The notes under the pieces: model-generated | What the model saw: the letters and a program-made list of their open reading frames with translations, nothing else | Database searches by the model: none | What the model was told of the DNA's origin: nothing | From: Methylobacterium longum | GTDB lineage: Bacteria; Pseudomonadota; Alphaproteobacteria; Rhizobiales; Beijerinckiaceae | Reading direction: 5' to 3' | DNA: 64,000 nucleotides | NCBI RefSeq assembly: GCF_022179385.1 | Contig: NZ_BPQS01000005.1 | Span: 62,001-126,000, forward strand | Made by a program: the position numbers and the translations under genes | Shown here: positions 44,207-52,338 of the stretch, in pieces | How the letters are laid out: the number at the start of each line of letters is the position of its first letter | Numbering within the stretch: the first letter of the stretch is position 1

Positions 44207-45541
44207 TCACTCCACGACCTGGTCGTCCCCCGCGAAAGCCAGCCGCCGCAGGCGGCGCAGGGCTTGGTCGAGGTCCTCCCGCGCGGGCGCCGCGAGGGCG
44301 AGGCGGACCGCGTTCGGCGCGTAGCCCGGCGTGACCGCGAAGGCCGAGGCCGGGAGGAGGGCGATGCCCTGGCGCAGGGCCGCCGCCGCGTAGGCCTCCG
44401 CCCGCCACGTCTCCGGCAATTCGAGCCAGAGATGGTAGGCGTGGGGATCGCCGACCACCCGGAGGTCCGACAGCGCCGCGCGGGCGATGACCTGCCGGGC
44501 CGTGGCGTCCCGGCGCTTGGCGGCGGCGAGCGCGGCCGCCGAGCCGCCCGACATCCAGTGCATCCCGGCAGCCAGCGACAATCCGAGCGCCGTCCAGGCC
44601 CCCTGGCGGACGGAGGCCGCGAGCCGGTCGGTCAGGTGCGGGGGCGCCGCGATCAGGCCGACGGTCAGCGCCGGCATCACCCGCTTCGACAGGCTGTCGA
44701 TCAGGATCGTCCGGTCCGGCGCGAAGCTGGCGAGGGGCTGGGCGTCGGCGAGGAAGCTGTAGACCGCGTCCTCGATGACCGTGAGGCCGGTCCCCTCGAG
44801 GAGGCGCGCGAGGTCGGCGCGCCGGGCCGGCCCCATCGTGACGCCCAGCGGATTCTGCAGCGTCGGCTGGATGTAGACGCCGCTCAGCGGCGCCGCCCGG
44901 TGGGCCTGGAGGAGGGCGTCGGGACACATCCCCTCCGCGTCCATGGCGACCGGCACCAGGGTGATCCCGAGGCGGGCCGCGATGCCCTTCACGACCGGAT
45001 AGGTCAGCGGCTCGCAGCCGATGCGCTCGCCCGGCCCCGCCAGCGCCGCGAGGGCCGCCGCCAGCGCCTGCCGGCCGTTGCCGGTGAACAGGATGTCGGC
45101 CGGGTCGGGCGCGTAGTCGGCACGGGCCAGGAACCCGGCCGCGACCGCCTGCGCCCGGGCCGTGCCCGCCGGCCCGTACTGGCTGAACCCGATCTCGGCA
45201 CCGCCGCGGGCGAGCGCCGCCAGCGTCTCCGACAGCACGGCCTCCTGCTCGGGCAGCCGCGAATGGGTCCGCTGGAGATCGAGGGCCGCCGCGGGCGGCT
45301 CCGGCTGGAGCGGCCCGACCCGGCCCGGCTCGGACCGCACGTAGGTGCCCCGCCCGACCTCCCCGGTGACGAGGCCGCGGCGCGCCAGCTCCGCGTAGAC
45401 CCGGCTCGCCGTCGAGACCGCGATGCCCCGCGCATAGGCGAAGTCGCGCTGCGGCGGCAGCCGCTCGCCGGGCCGCAGCCGGCCAGCCGCGATGTCGGCC
45501 GCGATGGCGTCGGCGACCGATCGGAAATCCGCGGGCGACAT
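44207..45541 (-). CDS. MocR-family transcriptional regulator (GntR HTH + aminotransferase domain)
   Basis: The 444-aa protein has an N-terminal GntR-type winged helix (about residues 1-70; LPPQRDFAYARGIAVSTASRVYAELARRGLV). A fold-type I aminotransferase-like domain follows, with the PLP-lysine region IDSLSKRVMPALTVGL. MocR regulators sense PLP or a PLP-amino-acid adduct. The ATG at 45541 has CGGAG upstream. A 10-bp-arm inverted repeat 25 bp upstream (45566-45593) is a candidate autoregulatory site between it and the divergent DUF1127 gene. Target pathway not evident; no pdx genes adjacent. Confidence 0.9.
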   Translation of the reverse strand: MSPADFRSVADAIAADIAAGRLRPGERLPPQRDFAYARGIAVSTASRVYAELARRGLVTGEVGRGTYVRSEPGRVGPLQPEPPAAALDLQRTHSRLPEQEAVLSETLAALARGGAEIGFSQYGPAGTARAQAVAAGFLARADYAPDPADILFTGNGRQALAAALAALAGPGERIGCEPLTYPVVKGIAARLGITLVPVAMDAEGMCPDALLQAHRAAPLSGVYIQPTLQNPLGVTMGPARRADLARLLEGTGLTVIEDAVYSFLADAQPLASFAPDRTILIDSLSKRVMPALTVGLIAAPPHLTDRLAASVRQGAWTALGLSLAAGMHWMSGGSAAALAAAKRRDATARQVIARAALSDLRVVGDPHAYHLWLELPETWRAEAYAAAALRQGIALLPASAFAVTPGYAPNAVRLALAAPAREDLDQALRRLRRLAFAGDDQVVE

Positions 45542-45565
45542 TATTGCTCCGAGGTCAATGTTTCG

Positions 45566-45593
45566 ATTGATCCGAGATGTGTATCGGATCAAT
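45566..45593. promoter_or_regulatory. Palindromic operator candidate in the MocR / DUF1127 divergent promoter
   Basis: ATTGATCCGA, 8-bp spacer GATGTGTA, TCGGATCAAT is a perfect inverted repeat with 10-bp arms in a locally AT-richer stretch. It lies between the two start codons (45541 on -, 45646 on +), the expected place for a regulator site. Confidence 0.6.
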
Positions 45594-45645
45594 TCTCCGC
45601 CAGCAATCCCGGCCGGACTGCACCCCCGCCACCGGATCGTCCGCG

Positions 45646-45840
45646 ATGACCGCCGTCAGCCTGTTCCAGTCCCCCTCGTCCCTCCGCGCCGCCGCGCGGC
45701 CGTCCGCGCTCCAGATCTGGCTGTGCCGGATCCACACCCGGCGGGCGCTCGCCGCGCTCCATCCCGACCAGATGCGGGATGTCGGCCTCGAACCGTGGCA
45801 GGTGCGCGCGGAGATCCGGAAGCCGTTCTGGCGGGGGTGA
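45646..45840 (+). CDS. Small DUF1127-like protein
   Basis: The 64-aa basic protein ends with HPDQMRDVGLEPWQVRAEIRKPFWRG. The (L/M)xDxGL segment followed by an Arg-rich C-terminal helix is the DUF1127 pattern. These small proteins are linked to RNA binding, phosphate or stress regulation in alphaproteobacteria. The ATG at 45646 follows the divergent MocR promoter. It is followed 87 bp later by the ABC exporter gene. Confidence 0.72.
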   Translation: MTAVSLFQSPSSLRAAARPSALQIWLCRIHTRRALAALHPDQMRDVGLEPWQVRAEIRKPFWRG

Positions 45841-45927
45841 GACGGGGACATGCGCGCAGCGCGGGTGATCCCGCGCGACCGCGCGCCTATATGCGGGGCT
45901 CACGACACCCCGCCCGACAGAACCCTC

Positions 45928-47910
45928 ATGACCGACACCACCGCGCGCCCGGCCGGGCCGACACCGCCGGCCGGGCCGAAGCCTCTGGCCGGGCCGAATC
46001 CCCCGGCCGGGCCGGCCAATGCCGAGCGCCCCGGGCTGATCGCCACCTATCGGCGCCTCTGGCCACATCTCTGGCCCTACGGCCGGCCGGACCTGCAGCG
46101 CCGCGTCTTCCTGGCCTTCGGCCTGCTGCTCGCCGCCAAGCTGGTGACCATGGTGACGCCGTTCACCTTCAAGTGGATCACCGACGCGCTGGTCGCGGCG
46201 GTCGGCGGGCAGGAGGGTGGCAGCACGCCGGTGCCCACGGGGCTGCTCGCCGCGCCGATGCTGCTGATCGCCCTCTACGGCGTCTCGCGGATCGCCATGT
46301 CGGCCCTGACCCAGGTGCGCGACGGGCTGTTCGCCAAGGTGGCGATGCACGCGGTGCGCCGCCTCGCGCTCCAGACCTTCGAGCACATGCACCGGCTGTC
46401 CCTGCGCTTCCACCTGGAGCGTAAGACCGGCGGCCTGACCCGGGTGCTGGAGCGTGGCCGCGCCGGCATCGAGGAATTGTCGCGCCTGATGGTGCTGACC
46501 CTGGTGCCGACCATCGTCGAGTTCGTGCTGGTGCTCGGCGTGCTGGCCTACGAGTTCAGCTGGACCTACGCGGCGACCGCCTTCCTGACGGTCGCGGCCT
46601 ACCTGGCCTTCACCTACAAGGCGACGGAGTGGCGGATCGCGATCCGCCGCCGGATGAACGCCTCCGACACCGACGCCAACACCAAGGCGGTCGATTCGCT
46701 GCTGAACTACGAGACGGTGAAGTATTTCGGCGCCGAGCGCCGGGAAGCGGCCCGCTACGACGAGTCGATGGCGAAGTACGAGAAGGCCTCGACGCAGACC
46801 TACGTGTCGCTGGCGGTGCTCAACGCCGGGCAGGCGGTGATCTTCACGCTGGGCATGACCGCGGTGATGTGGCTCGCCGCCCGGGACATCCTGGCGGGGC
46901 GCACCACGATCGGCGGCTTCGTGCTGGCCAACACCATGCTGGTGCAGCTCGCGATGCCTCTCAACTTCATGGGCATGATCTACCGCGAGATCAAACAGGC
47001 GCTGATCGACATCGACGACATGTTCCGCATCCTCGGGCAGAACCCCGAGATCGCCGACCGGCCGGGCGCGGCGCCCCTCGCCGTGGCGGGCGGCACGGTG
47101 CGGTTCGCGGACGTGCGCTTCGCCTACAATCCCGAGCGGCCGATCCTGCGGGGCGTCTCCTTCGAGATCCCGGCGGGCCAGACGGTGGCGGTGGTGGGTC
47201 CTTCGGGGGCCGGCAAGTCGACGCTCTCGCGCCTGCTGTTCCGGTTCTACGAGCCGTCGGCCGGCCGGATCAGCATCGACGGTCAGGACATCGCCGCGGT
47301 GACCCAGGCGAGCCTGCGGGCGGCGATCGGCATGGTCCCGCAGGACACGGTGCTGTTCAACGACACGATCGGCTACAACATCCGCTACGGCCGCGCCGAC
47401 GCCACCGACGCGGAGCTGCGCGAGGCCGCCCGGCTCGCGCAGATCGACGGCTTCGTGTCGAGCCTGCCGGAGGGCTACGACACCCCGGTGGGCGAGCGCG
47501 GCCTGAAGCTCTCGGGCGGCGAGAAGCAGCGGGTCGCCATCGCCCGGACCATCCTGAAGGCGCCGCCGATCCTCGTGCTCGACGAGGCGACCTCGGCGCT
47601 CGATTCCTTCACGGAGGCCGAGATCCAGTCGGCCCTGGACCGGGTCAGCCGAGGCCGCACCACCCTGGTGATCGCCCACCGGCTGTCCACGGTGGTCAAC
47701 GCCGACGCGATCCTGGTGCTCGACCACGGCCGCATCGTCGAGCGCGGCACCCATGCCGCGCTCTTGGAGGCCGGCGGCGTCTACGCGGCGCTCTGGGACC
47801 GCCAGCGGGAGGCCGACGCCGCCCTGGAGGTGCTGCAGCGCGCCGACGCGCCGGTGGTGCCGCCCCGGGTCGGGCGCGGCGCCGTGCCGGAGACAGAGGC
47901 CGCGGAGTAG
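45928..47910 (+). CDS. Atm1/HMT1-type ABC exporter (fused permease-ATPase)
   Basis: The 660-aa half-transporter has a Pro/Ala-rich N terminus with a PAGPxP repeat, six membrane helices (about residues 60-340) with the family-typical LNYETVKYFGAERREAARYD, and an ATPase domain with Walker A GPSGAGKST, signature LSGGEKQRVAIA and LVLDEATSALDS. This is the ATM1 heavy-metal/glutathione-conjugate exporter group. The ATG at 45928 gives the best N terminus; no ribosome binding site is striking. It is convergent with the dehydrogenase gene at 47940. Confidence 0.92.
   Translation: MTDTTARPAGPTPPAGPKPLAGPNPPAGPANAERPGLIATYRRLWPHLWPYGRPDLQRRVFLAFGLLLAAKLVTMVTPFTFKWITDALVAAVGGQEGGSTPVPTGLLAAPMLLIALYGVSRIAMSALTQVRDGLFAKVAMHAVRRLALQTFEHMHRLSLRFHLERKTGGLTRVLERGRAGIEELSRLMVLTLVPTIVEFVLVLGVLAYEFSWTYAATAFLTVAAYLAFTYKATEWRIAIRRRMNASDTDANTKAVDSLLNYETVKYFGAERREAARYDESMAKYEKASTQTYVSLAVLNAGQAVIFTLGMTAVMWLAARDILAGRTTIGGFVLANTMLVQLAMPLNFMGMIYREIKQALIDIDDMFRILGQNPEIADRPGAAPLAVAGGTVRFADVRFAYNPERPILRGVSFEIPAGQTVAVVGPSGAGKSTLSRLLFRFYEPSAGRISIDGQDIAAVTQASLRAAIGMVPQDTVLFNDTIGYNIRYGRADATDAELREAARLAQIDGFVSSLPEGYDTPVGERGLKLSGGEKQRVAIARTILKAPPILVLDEATSALDSFTEAEIQSALDRVSRGRTTLVIAHRLSTVVNADAILVLDHGRIVERGTHAALLEAGGVYAALWDRQREADAALEVLQRADAPVVPPRVGRGAVPETEAAE
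45949..46014 (+). repeat. 18-bp in-frame repeat at the N terminus of the ABC exporter gene
   Basis: About three and a half units of CCGGCCGGGCCGAMACCG-like sequence encode Pro-Ala-Gly-Pro-X-Pro. They lie before the first membrane helix and preserve frame. Confidence 0.7.
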
Positions 47911-47939
47911 GCGGGGACAAGCCGTCCCGGGGGCGGTCC

Positions 47940-48854
47940 TCAGGACGTCCGGTCCCGCGACCGGACCGTGACCCCGAGCAGATCCTCGAAGGGCAGCACC
48001 ATCGCGCCCTTGTCCCTGTCGCCGTACCCCTGGCGCAGGGCCGTCTGGTAGGTGGCGGTGGCGGCCGCCGTGACCGGCATCGGAAAGCCGTTCTCCGCCG
48101 CGATCGCCGCCGCCGCGACGAGGTCCTTGTAGGCGGCCCCCATCGGATAGCCCTCCTCGAAGCGCCCCTGCAGGATCCGGGGCACGAAATACTGCGACGC
48201 GTAGCTCCGGCTCGTCCCCGTGGTGACCACCTGGGCGACCTGGTCGGGGTCGAGCCCCATGGCGACCGCCATCGGCAGCACCTCGGCCAGCGCCGCGATG
48301 TTGATGTCGTAGAGCACGTTGTTGATCGTCTTCGTGAGCTGTCCGGACCCGACCGGCCCCATGTGGAGGATGCTGGTGCCGATCCGCTCTAGCAGCGGGC
48401 GCACCTGCGCGACGGCGGCGGCGTCGCCGCCGCACATGACGGTCAGCGTCCCGGCCTCCGCGCCGGCCGGCGCCCCGGAGACGGGGGCATCGATGAAGAG
48501 CCGCCCCGCCGCCTCCAGGGCCCGGCCGATCGCCAGGGCCTTGGCGTGCGCGATGGTGCTGAGATCGACCACGACGGCCCCGGGCGCCAGACGCTCGGCG
48601 ACACCGCCGGGGCCGAACAGGGCCGCCTCGACCACGTCGCCGTTCGGCAGGCACAGGAACAGCACCGCGGCGCCGTCGATCGCGCCCGGATCCGCCGTGG
48701 CGACGAGGCCGGGCGCGTCGAGTCCGGCGAGCCGGGCCGGATCGGCATCCACTGCGACGATCGTCTCGGCCTCGGATCCGCGCTTGGCCGCGAGGTTGCG
48801 GGCGATGGGATGGCCCATGGCGCCGAGGCCGAGGAGGGCGATGCGTGCGACCAT
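47940..48854 (-). CDS. NAD(P)-dependent dehydrogenase, 3-hydroxyisobutyrate dehydrogenase family
   Basis: The 304-aa beta-hydroxyacid dehydrogenase has N-terminal IALLGLGAMGHPIARNLA (cofactor), substrate-binding DAPVSGAPAGAEAGTLTVM, catalytic Lys in GQLTKTINNVL, and cofactor-site KDLVAAAAIAAENG. The family includes tartronate semialdehyde reductase, 3-hydroxyisobutyrate dehydrogenase and related enzymes; the exact substrate cannot be read from these motifs. It is a single gene convergent with the ABC exporter and separated by 272 bp from psd. Confidence 0.9.
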   Translation of the reverse strand: MVARIALLGLGAMGHPIARNLAAKRGSEAETIVAVDADPARLAGLDAPGLVATADPGAIDGAAVLFLCLPNGDVVEAALFGPGGVAERLAPGAVVVDLSTIAHAKALAIGRALEAAGRLFIDAPVSGAPAGAEAGTLTVMCGGDAAAVAQVRPLLERIGTSILHMGPVGSGQLTKTINNVLYDINIAALAEVLPMAVAMGLDPDQVAQVVTTGTSRSYASQYFVPRILQGRFEEGYPMGAAYKDLVAAAAIAAENGFPMPVTAAATATYQTALRQGYGDRDKGAMVLPFEDLLGVTVRSRDRTS

Positions 48855-49126
48855 GTCGGTGTCCCTGTCCTGGCGCCCGGCCGCGCGCTCCCGGCCGGGG
48901 CGGAGAACCAGCCGGGATCTCCGCGTCGGCGTGGCCGGTCGGTCTGCCCTAGGCCGTCGCCGCCGCTTCGTCGAGGCGGCGGCGGTGAAGCGGAGGCGTT
49001 TCGCGCCGCTCCGGAACCGACTGCGCGAGCGCCCGCGACCCTCGGAAAGTTGACGCCGGCCCGGCGGGCTGCCATCCGCGCGTCCGACCTGTCCGCCCGT
49101 CGCGGCGCCGTTGAGTCCGAAAACCC

Positions 49127-49837
49127 ATGACAGACCTGATCGAGACGATCCGCCGGACGCTCGTGCCGATCCACAAGGAGGGCTACCCCTTCATCCTGAT
49201 CGGCATCGTGCTGACGGTGCTGGCCGGCTACTTCTCGCAGTTCTTCGGCTGGATCTTCCTGATCCTCACTCTCTGGGTCTGCTACTTCTTCCGCGATCCG
49301 GAGCGCGTCACCCCGGTGGCGGACGGGCTGGTGATCTCCCCCGCCGACGGACGCGTGAACCTCATCGCCACCGTCCTGCCGCCGCCCGAACTCGACCTGC
49401 CGCAGGTGCCGACCCTGCGGGTCTCGGTGTTCATGAACGTGTTCGACTGCCACGTGAACCGGGTGCCGGTGGCGGGCCGGATCGGCCAGATCCACTACAC
49501 GCCGGGCCTGTTCCTCAACGCCGAACTCGACAAGGCCAGCGACGACAACGAGCGCAACGGCATGGTCATCGAGACCGCCCATGCCGGCCAGCCGAAGCGC
49601 GTCGGCGTGGTCCAGATCGCGGGCCTCGTGGCCCGGCGCATCGTCGGCTTCGTCTCGGCGGGCGACGTGCTGGGCGTCGGCGAGCGGTTCGGCCTGATCC
49701 GCTTCGGCTCGCGGGTGGACGTCTACCTGCCGGCGGGGTCCACCGTGCTGGTGGGTCTCGGCCAGAAGGCGGTGGCGGGCGAGACGGTCCTGGCCGACCT
49801 CGGCGGCGGACCGGTCCGGGTCTTCAAGCGGATCTGA
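49127..49837 (+). CDS. psd: Phosphatidylserine decarboxylase
   Basis: The 236-aa protein has an N-terminal membrane segment and the processing site near the C terminus in [20 protein letters not shown], where Ser becomes the pyruvoyl group. Other family segments are [18 protein letters not shown] and [15 protein letters not shown]. It makes phosphatidylethanolamine from phosphatidylserine. The length matches the short alphaproteobacterial form. pssA follows after 7 bp, placing the two consecutive steps in one operon. Confidence 0.95.
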   Translation: MTDLIETIRRTLVPIHKEGYPFILIGIVLTVLAGYFSQFFGWIFLILTLWVCYFFRDPERVTPVADGLVISPADGRVNLIATVLPPPELDLPQVPTLRVSVFMNVFDCHVNRVPVAGRIGQIHYTPGLFLNAELDKASDDNERNGMVIETAHAGQPKRVGVVQIAGLVARRIVGFVSAGDVLGVGERFGLIRFGSRVDVYLPAGSTVLVGLGQKAVAGETVLADLGGGPVRVFKRI

Positions 49838-49844
49838 GGCGGCC

Positions 49845-50690
49845 ATGGACGATCTCTTCCCGCCCTTCGCGCCCGATCCGAACGAGCCGCGCCCGCGCCG
49901 GTTCAAGCCGGTGCCGTTCCGGATGATCGCGCCCAACATGATCACCCTGATGGCACTCTGCCTCGGGCTCACCGCGATCCGCCTCGCCTTCGAGGGCAAG
50001 TTCGAGCCCGCCGTCATCGCCGTGGTGGTGGCCGGCGTGCTGGACGGCATCGACGGCCGGGTGGCCCGCCTGCTCAAGGGCACCTCGCGCTTCGGGGCCG
50101 AACTCGATTCCCTCGCCGACTTCGTGAATTTCGGCTGCGCCCCGGCGCTCATCCTCTACGGCTTCGTGCTGTTCCACCTGAAGTCGATGGGCTGGATCGT
50201 GGCGCTCATCTTCGCCATCGCCATGGCGCTCCGGCTCGCCCGCTTCAACGCGATGCTGGATGATCCGAACCGGCCGGAATGGAAGAAGGACTTCTTCGTC
50301 GGCATGCCGGCGCCCGCGGGCGCGCTCACCGCGATGCTGCCGCTCTACCTGCACTTCCTGGGGTTCGGCCTGGAGAGCTGGGCGGCGCCCGCGGTCCTGA
50401 TCTACGTGCTGGCCATCGCCCTGCTGGTGGTCTCCACGGTGCCGACCTACTCGGGCAAGACCATGGGCAAGCGGGTGCCGCGCAGCCTCGTCCTGCCGAT
50501 CTTCCTGTTCGGGGTCGCGGCCTTCGGCCTCCTGATCAGCTACCCCTTCGAGGCGCTGGTGGCGGTGAGCGGCGGTTACCTGCTGACCATCCCGGTGGTT
50601 GCCGCCCAGTACCGCCGACGGCTCAAGGCCGAGCAGGCGGCCGTCGCGGGGGAGCGGCCCGCCGCCGGCCTGCCGGCCGGATCGGAGTAG
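49845..50690 (+). CDS. pssA: CDP-diacylglycerol-serine O-phosphatidyltransferase
   Basis: The 281-aa integral membrane enzyme has the CDP-alcohol phosphotransferase motif DGxDGRxARxxxxxxxFGxExDSxxD, visible as [13 protein letters not shown] and [11 protein letters not shown], and about eight membrane helices. It makes phosphatidylserine, the substrate of Psd encoded just upstream. The ATG at 49845 lies in a normal alphaproteobacterial context (psd-pssA). A family 1 repeat follows the stop. Confidence 0.95.
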   Translation: MDDLFPPFAPDPNEPRPRRFKPVPFRMIAPNMITLMALCLGLTAIRLAFEGKFEPAVIAVVVAGVLDGIDGRVARLLKGTSRFGAELDSLADFVNFGCAPALILYGFVLFHLKSMGWIVALIFAIAMALRLARFNAMLDDPNRPEWKKDFFVGMPAPAGALTAMLPLYLHFLGFGLESWAAPAVLIYVLAIALLVVSTVPTYSGKTMGKRVPRSLVLPIFLFGVAAFGLLISYPFEALVAVSGGYLLTIPVVAAQYRRRLKAEQAAVAGERPAAGLPAGSE

Positions 50691-50720
50691 GGCCGGTCCG
50701 TCGGCCGAGCCGACTCCGCG

Positions 50721-50842
50721 CCCTCATGGGACATGCCCGCGTCAGCGGGCCTCGAGGGAGGGCTCCCGGGATGGCGCGCCTGGCCGGAAATCTCCCGCGC
50801 GGCCTCCGCTGCGCCCCGGCGCCTCAGGACGGGCCTCAGGAC
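50721..50842. repeat. Dispersed palindromic repeat, family 1, copy E (diverged)
   Basis: CCCTCATGGGACATGCCCGCGTCAGCGGGCCTCGAGGGAGGGCTCCC is followed by GGCCTCCGCTGCGCCCCGGCGCCTCAGGAC. It shares the CGTCAGCGGGCCTCGA block with copy A. It lies between pssA and mscL. Confidence 0.65.
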
Positions 50843-50964
50843 GCGGCGCGGGTCGGGGCCCGGGCACCGGGCGCGGCGCTGACGATAGCCGGCCCGCCCA
50901 ACAGGCCGCTGGCCGTCACCGAATCCTCCCCTACCTTGGCAGCATTCGACGGGGGGATTCGCGA

Positions 50965-51384
50965 ATGCTCGAGGAATTCAAGAAGTTCGCGCTGCGCGGG
51001 AACGTGGTCGATCTCGCGGTCGGGGTGATTATCGGCGCGGCCTTCGGGGCCATCGTCACTTCCGCGGTGCAGGACGTCTTCATGCCGGTGATCGGCGCGG
51101 TCACCGGCGGGCTCGACTTCTCGAACTACTACATCCCGCTCTCGTCGAAGGTGCAGGCCGGCCTGCCCTACGTGGATGCGAAGAAGCAAGGCGCCGTCAT
51201 CGGTTACGGGCAGTTCCTGACCCTGACGCTGAACTTCCTGATCGTCGCCTTCGTGCTGTTCCTGGTGATCCGGGGGATGAACCGCCTGCAGACCGCCGAG
51301 GCCAAGAAGCCCGACGAGGTGCCGGCGGACGTGAAGGTTCTGACCGAAATCCGCGACATCCTGGCGGCCAAGCCGCGGGTCTGA
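50965..51384 (+). CDS. mscL: Large-conductance mechanosensitive channel
   Basis: The 139-aa protein begins [24 protein letters not shown], the MscL N-terminal helix plus first membrane helix, and continues with [19 protein letters not shown] and a second helix ([19 protein letters not shown]). It is a stretch-activated pore that relieves osmotic down-shock. ATG 50965 is preferred; the longer frame upstream lies in the repeat region. Convergent with the 91-aa gene 3 bp away. Confidence 0.95.
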   Translation: MLEEFKKFALRGNVVDLAVGVIIGAAFGAIVTSAVQDVFMPVIGAVTGGLDFSNYYIPLSSKVQAGLPYVDAKKQGAVIGYGQFLTLTLNFLIVAFVLFLVIRGMNRLQTAEAKKPDEVPADVKVLTEIRDILAAKPRV

Positions 51385-51387
51385 GGT

Positions 51388-51663
51388 TCAGCCCCCGCGC
51401 CTGTCGGTCTCGTCGGGGTTGACGCCAAGGGCGTCGAGGATCTGGTCGAGGGCTTGGCCGACGGCGCCCGTCCCCTCCTCGTGGGTCTTCAGTCGCGTCT
51501 CCAGCCGGCGGATCTGCGGCTCGAACACCTCCGGCACGGGATCGTCGCCGAGGAAGCGAGGCTTGTCGGCCTCCACCGGCAGGACTCCGCGGAGCTGCTG
51601 GCCGAGGTGATCGCGCACCGGCTCGGGCAGGGTGGCACTCGGTTCGGTGGGATTGTCGCTCAT
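51388..51663 (-). CDS. Small acidic protein, unknown; weak NepR-like resemblance
   Basis: The 91-aa protein has PVRDHLGQQLRGV near residue 15, then GDDPVPEVFEPQIRRLETRL near residue 40. NepR anti-sigma factors show LGxxLRxxY and then ExVPxRFxxLxxxLE; the order matches, but the spacing between the halves is about ten residues longer here. That similarity, next to an EcfG-like gene, is suggestive only. The ATG at 51663 is the family-independent choice. No membrane helix. Unknown function. Confidence 0.7.
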   Translation of the reverse strand: MSDNPTEPSATLPEPVRDHLGQQLRGVLPVEADKPRFLGDDPVPEVFEPQIRRLETRLKTHEEGTGAVGQALDQILDALGVNPDETDRRGG

Positions 51664-51742
51664 GATCGCCTCACAGGTCGAACGGCATCTCAACGGCCGG
51701 TCGGATGAAGCGTTGCGCCGGCGCCGGACGCGGGAGACAGAA

Positions 51743-51794
51743 GGGCCCCGGAGCACGGCTCCGGGGCCCGCCGGGCCGGCACGAGGCCGGCCCG
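51743..51794 (-). terminator. Two tandem GC hairpins downstream of the DUF1236-like gene
   Basis: GGGCCCCGGAGC/GCTCCGGGGCCC (12-bp perfect arms, 51743-51769, 3-nt loop) and CGGGCCGGC/GCCGGCCCG (9-bp perfect arms, 51772-51794, 5-nt loop) stand side by side after the stop at 51800. On the - strand the sequence continues TTCTGTCTC. They may terminate transcription or stabilise the mRNA 3' end. Confidence 0.6.
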
Positions 51795-51799
51795 TCGGA

Positions 51800-52213
51800 T
51801 CAGTCGATCACCTCGACGATGCGGTGGCCGCGGTCGACCAGCACCGGACGGTCGTTCACCACGGTGTAGCGGTAGCCGGGCTGCACCCGGTACTCCGACG
51901 GCACGTCGTAGTAGGTGACGCCCGAGGACGGCAGGGCGGTGCCGACGGCGACGCGGCCGTCGTAGTCGTACGAGCGGACGTTGCGCTCGCGGACGTAGCT
52001 GCGGAAGCGCGGGGCCATGTCGACGCCGAGGATGCCGCCCACCGTGCCGGTGGCCGCGCCGACGGCGCCGCCGACGATCCCGCCGATCGGGCCGGCCGCA
52101 TCGGCACCGGCGGCCGCGCCGCGCTCGGCACCCGGGATCGTGCCCTGGGCCTGGGCGGCCAGCGGCAGCGACAGGGCGAGGACCGAGGCGGCGATAAGGG
52201 TCTTGAAGGTCAT
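51800..52213 (-). CDS. Small secreted protein, DUF1236-like
   Basis: The 137-aa product has a signal peptide (TFKTLIAASVLALSLPLAAQAQG, cleavage near residue 22). A glycine/alanine-rich glycine-zipper-like stretch follows (PIGGIVGGAVGAATGTVGGILG), then a C-terminal segment (PSSGVTYYDVPSEY, YTVVNDRPVLVDRGHRIVEV) typical of DUF1236. Start is ATG 52213, 9 bases after GGAG; ATG 52222 would sit too close to it. It is downstream of the sigma factor gene, separated by 125 bp; stress regulation is plausible but unproven. Confidence 0.82.
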   Translation of the reverse strand: MTFKTLIAASVLALSLPLAAQAQGTIPGAERGAAAGADAAGPIGGIVGGAVGAATGTVGGILGVDMAPRFRSYVRERNVRSYDYDGRVAVGTALPSSGVTYYDVPSEYRVQPGYRYTVVNDRPVLVDRGHRIVEVID

Positions 52214-52338
52214 GCAGGACATCTCCGTTCCGTGACGTTCCGCCGCGTGGACGCGGCGAAGCTCGGGCCGGTAACGCCCGATCTCCGGAATCGGATGCAT
52301 GCTTTTTTGCAGCGCGTCGGCTGACGGCTGGCGCCGTC

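Noticed and set aside
40236..44324. A 1362-codon + strand open frame across the chemoreceptor, LOG and LysM genes
   Set aside because: It is Arg/Gly/Pro-rich with no domains, and runs out of frame through recognised genes on both strands; typical of very GC-rich DNA.
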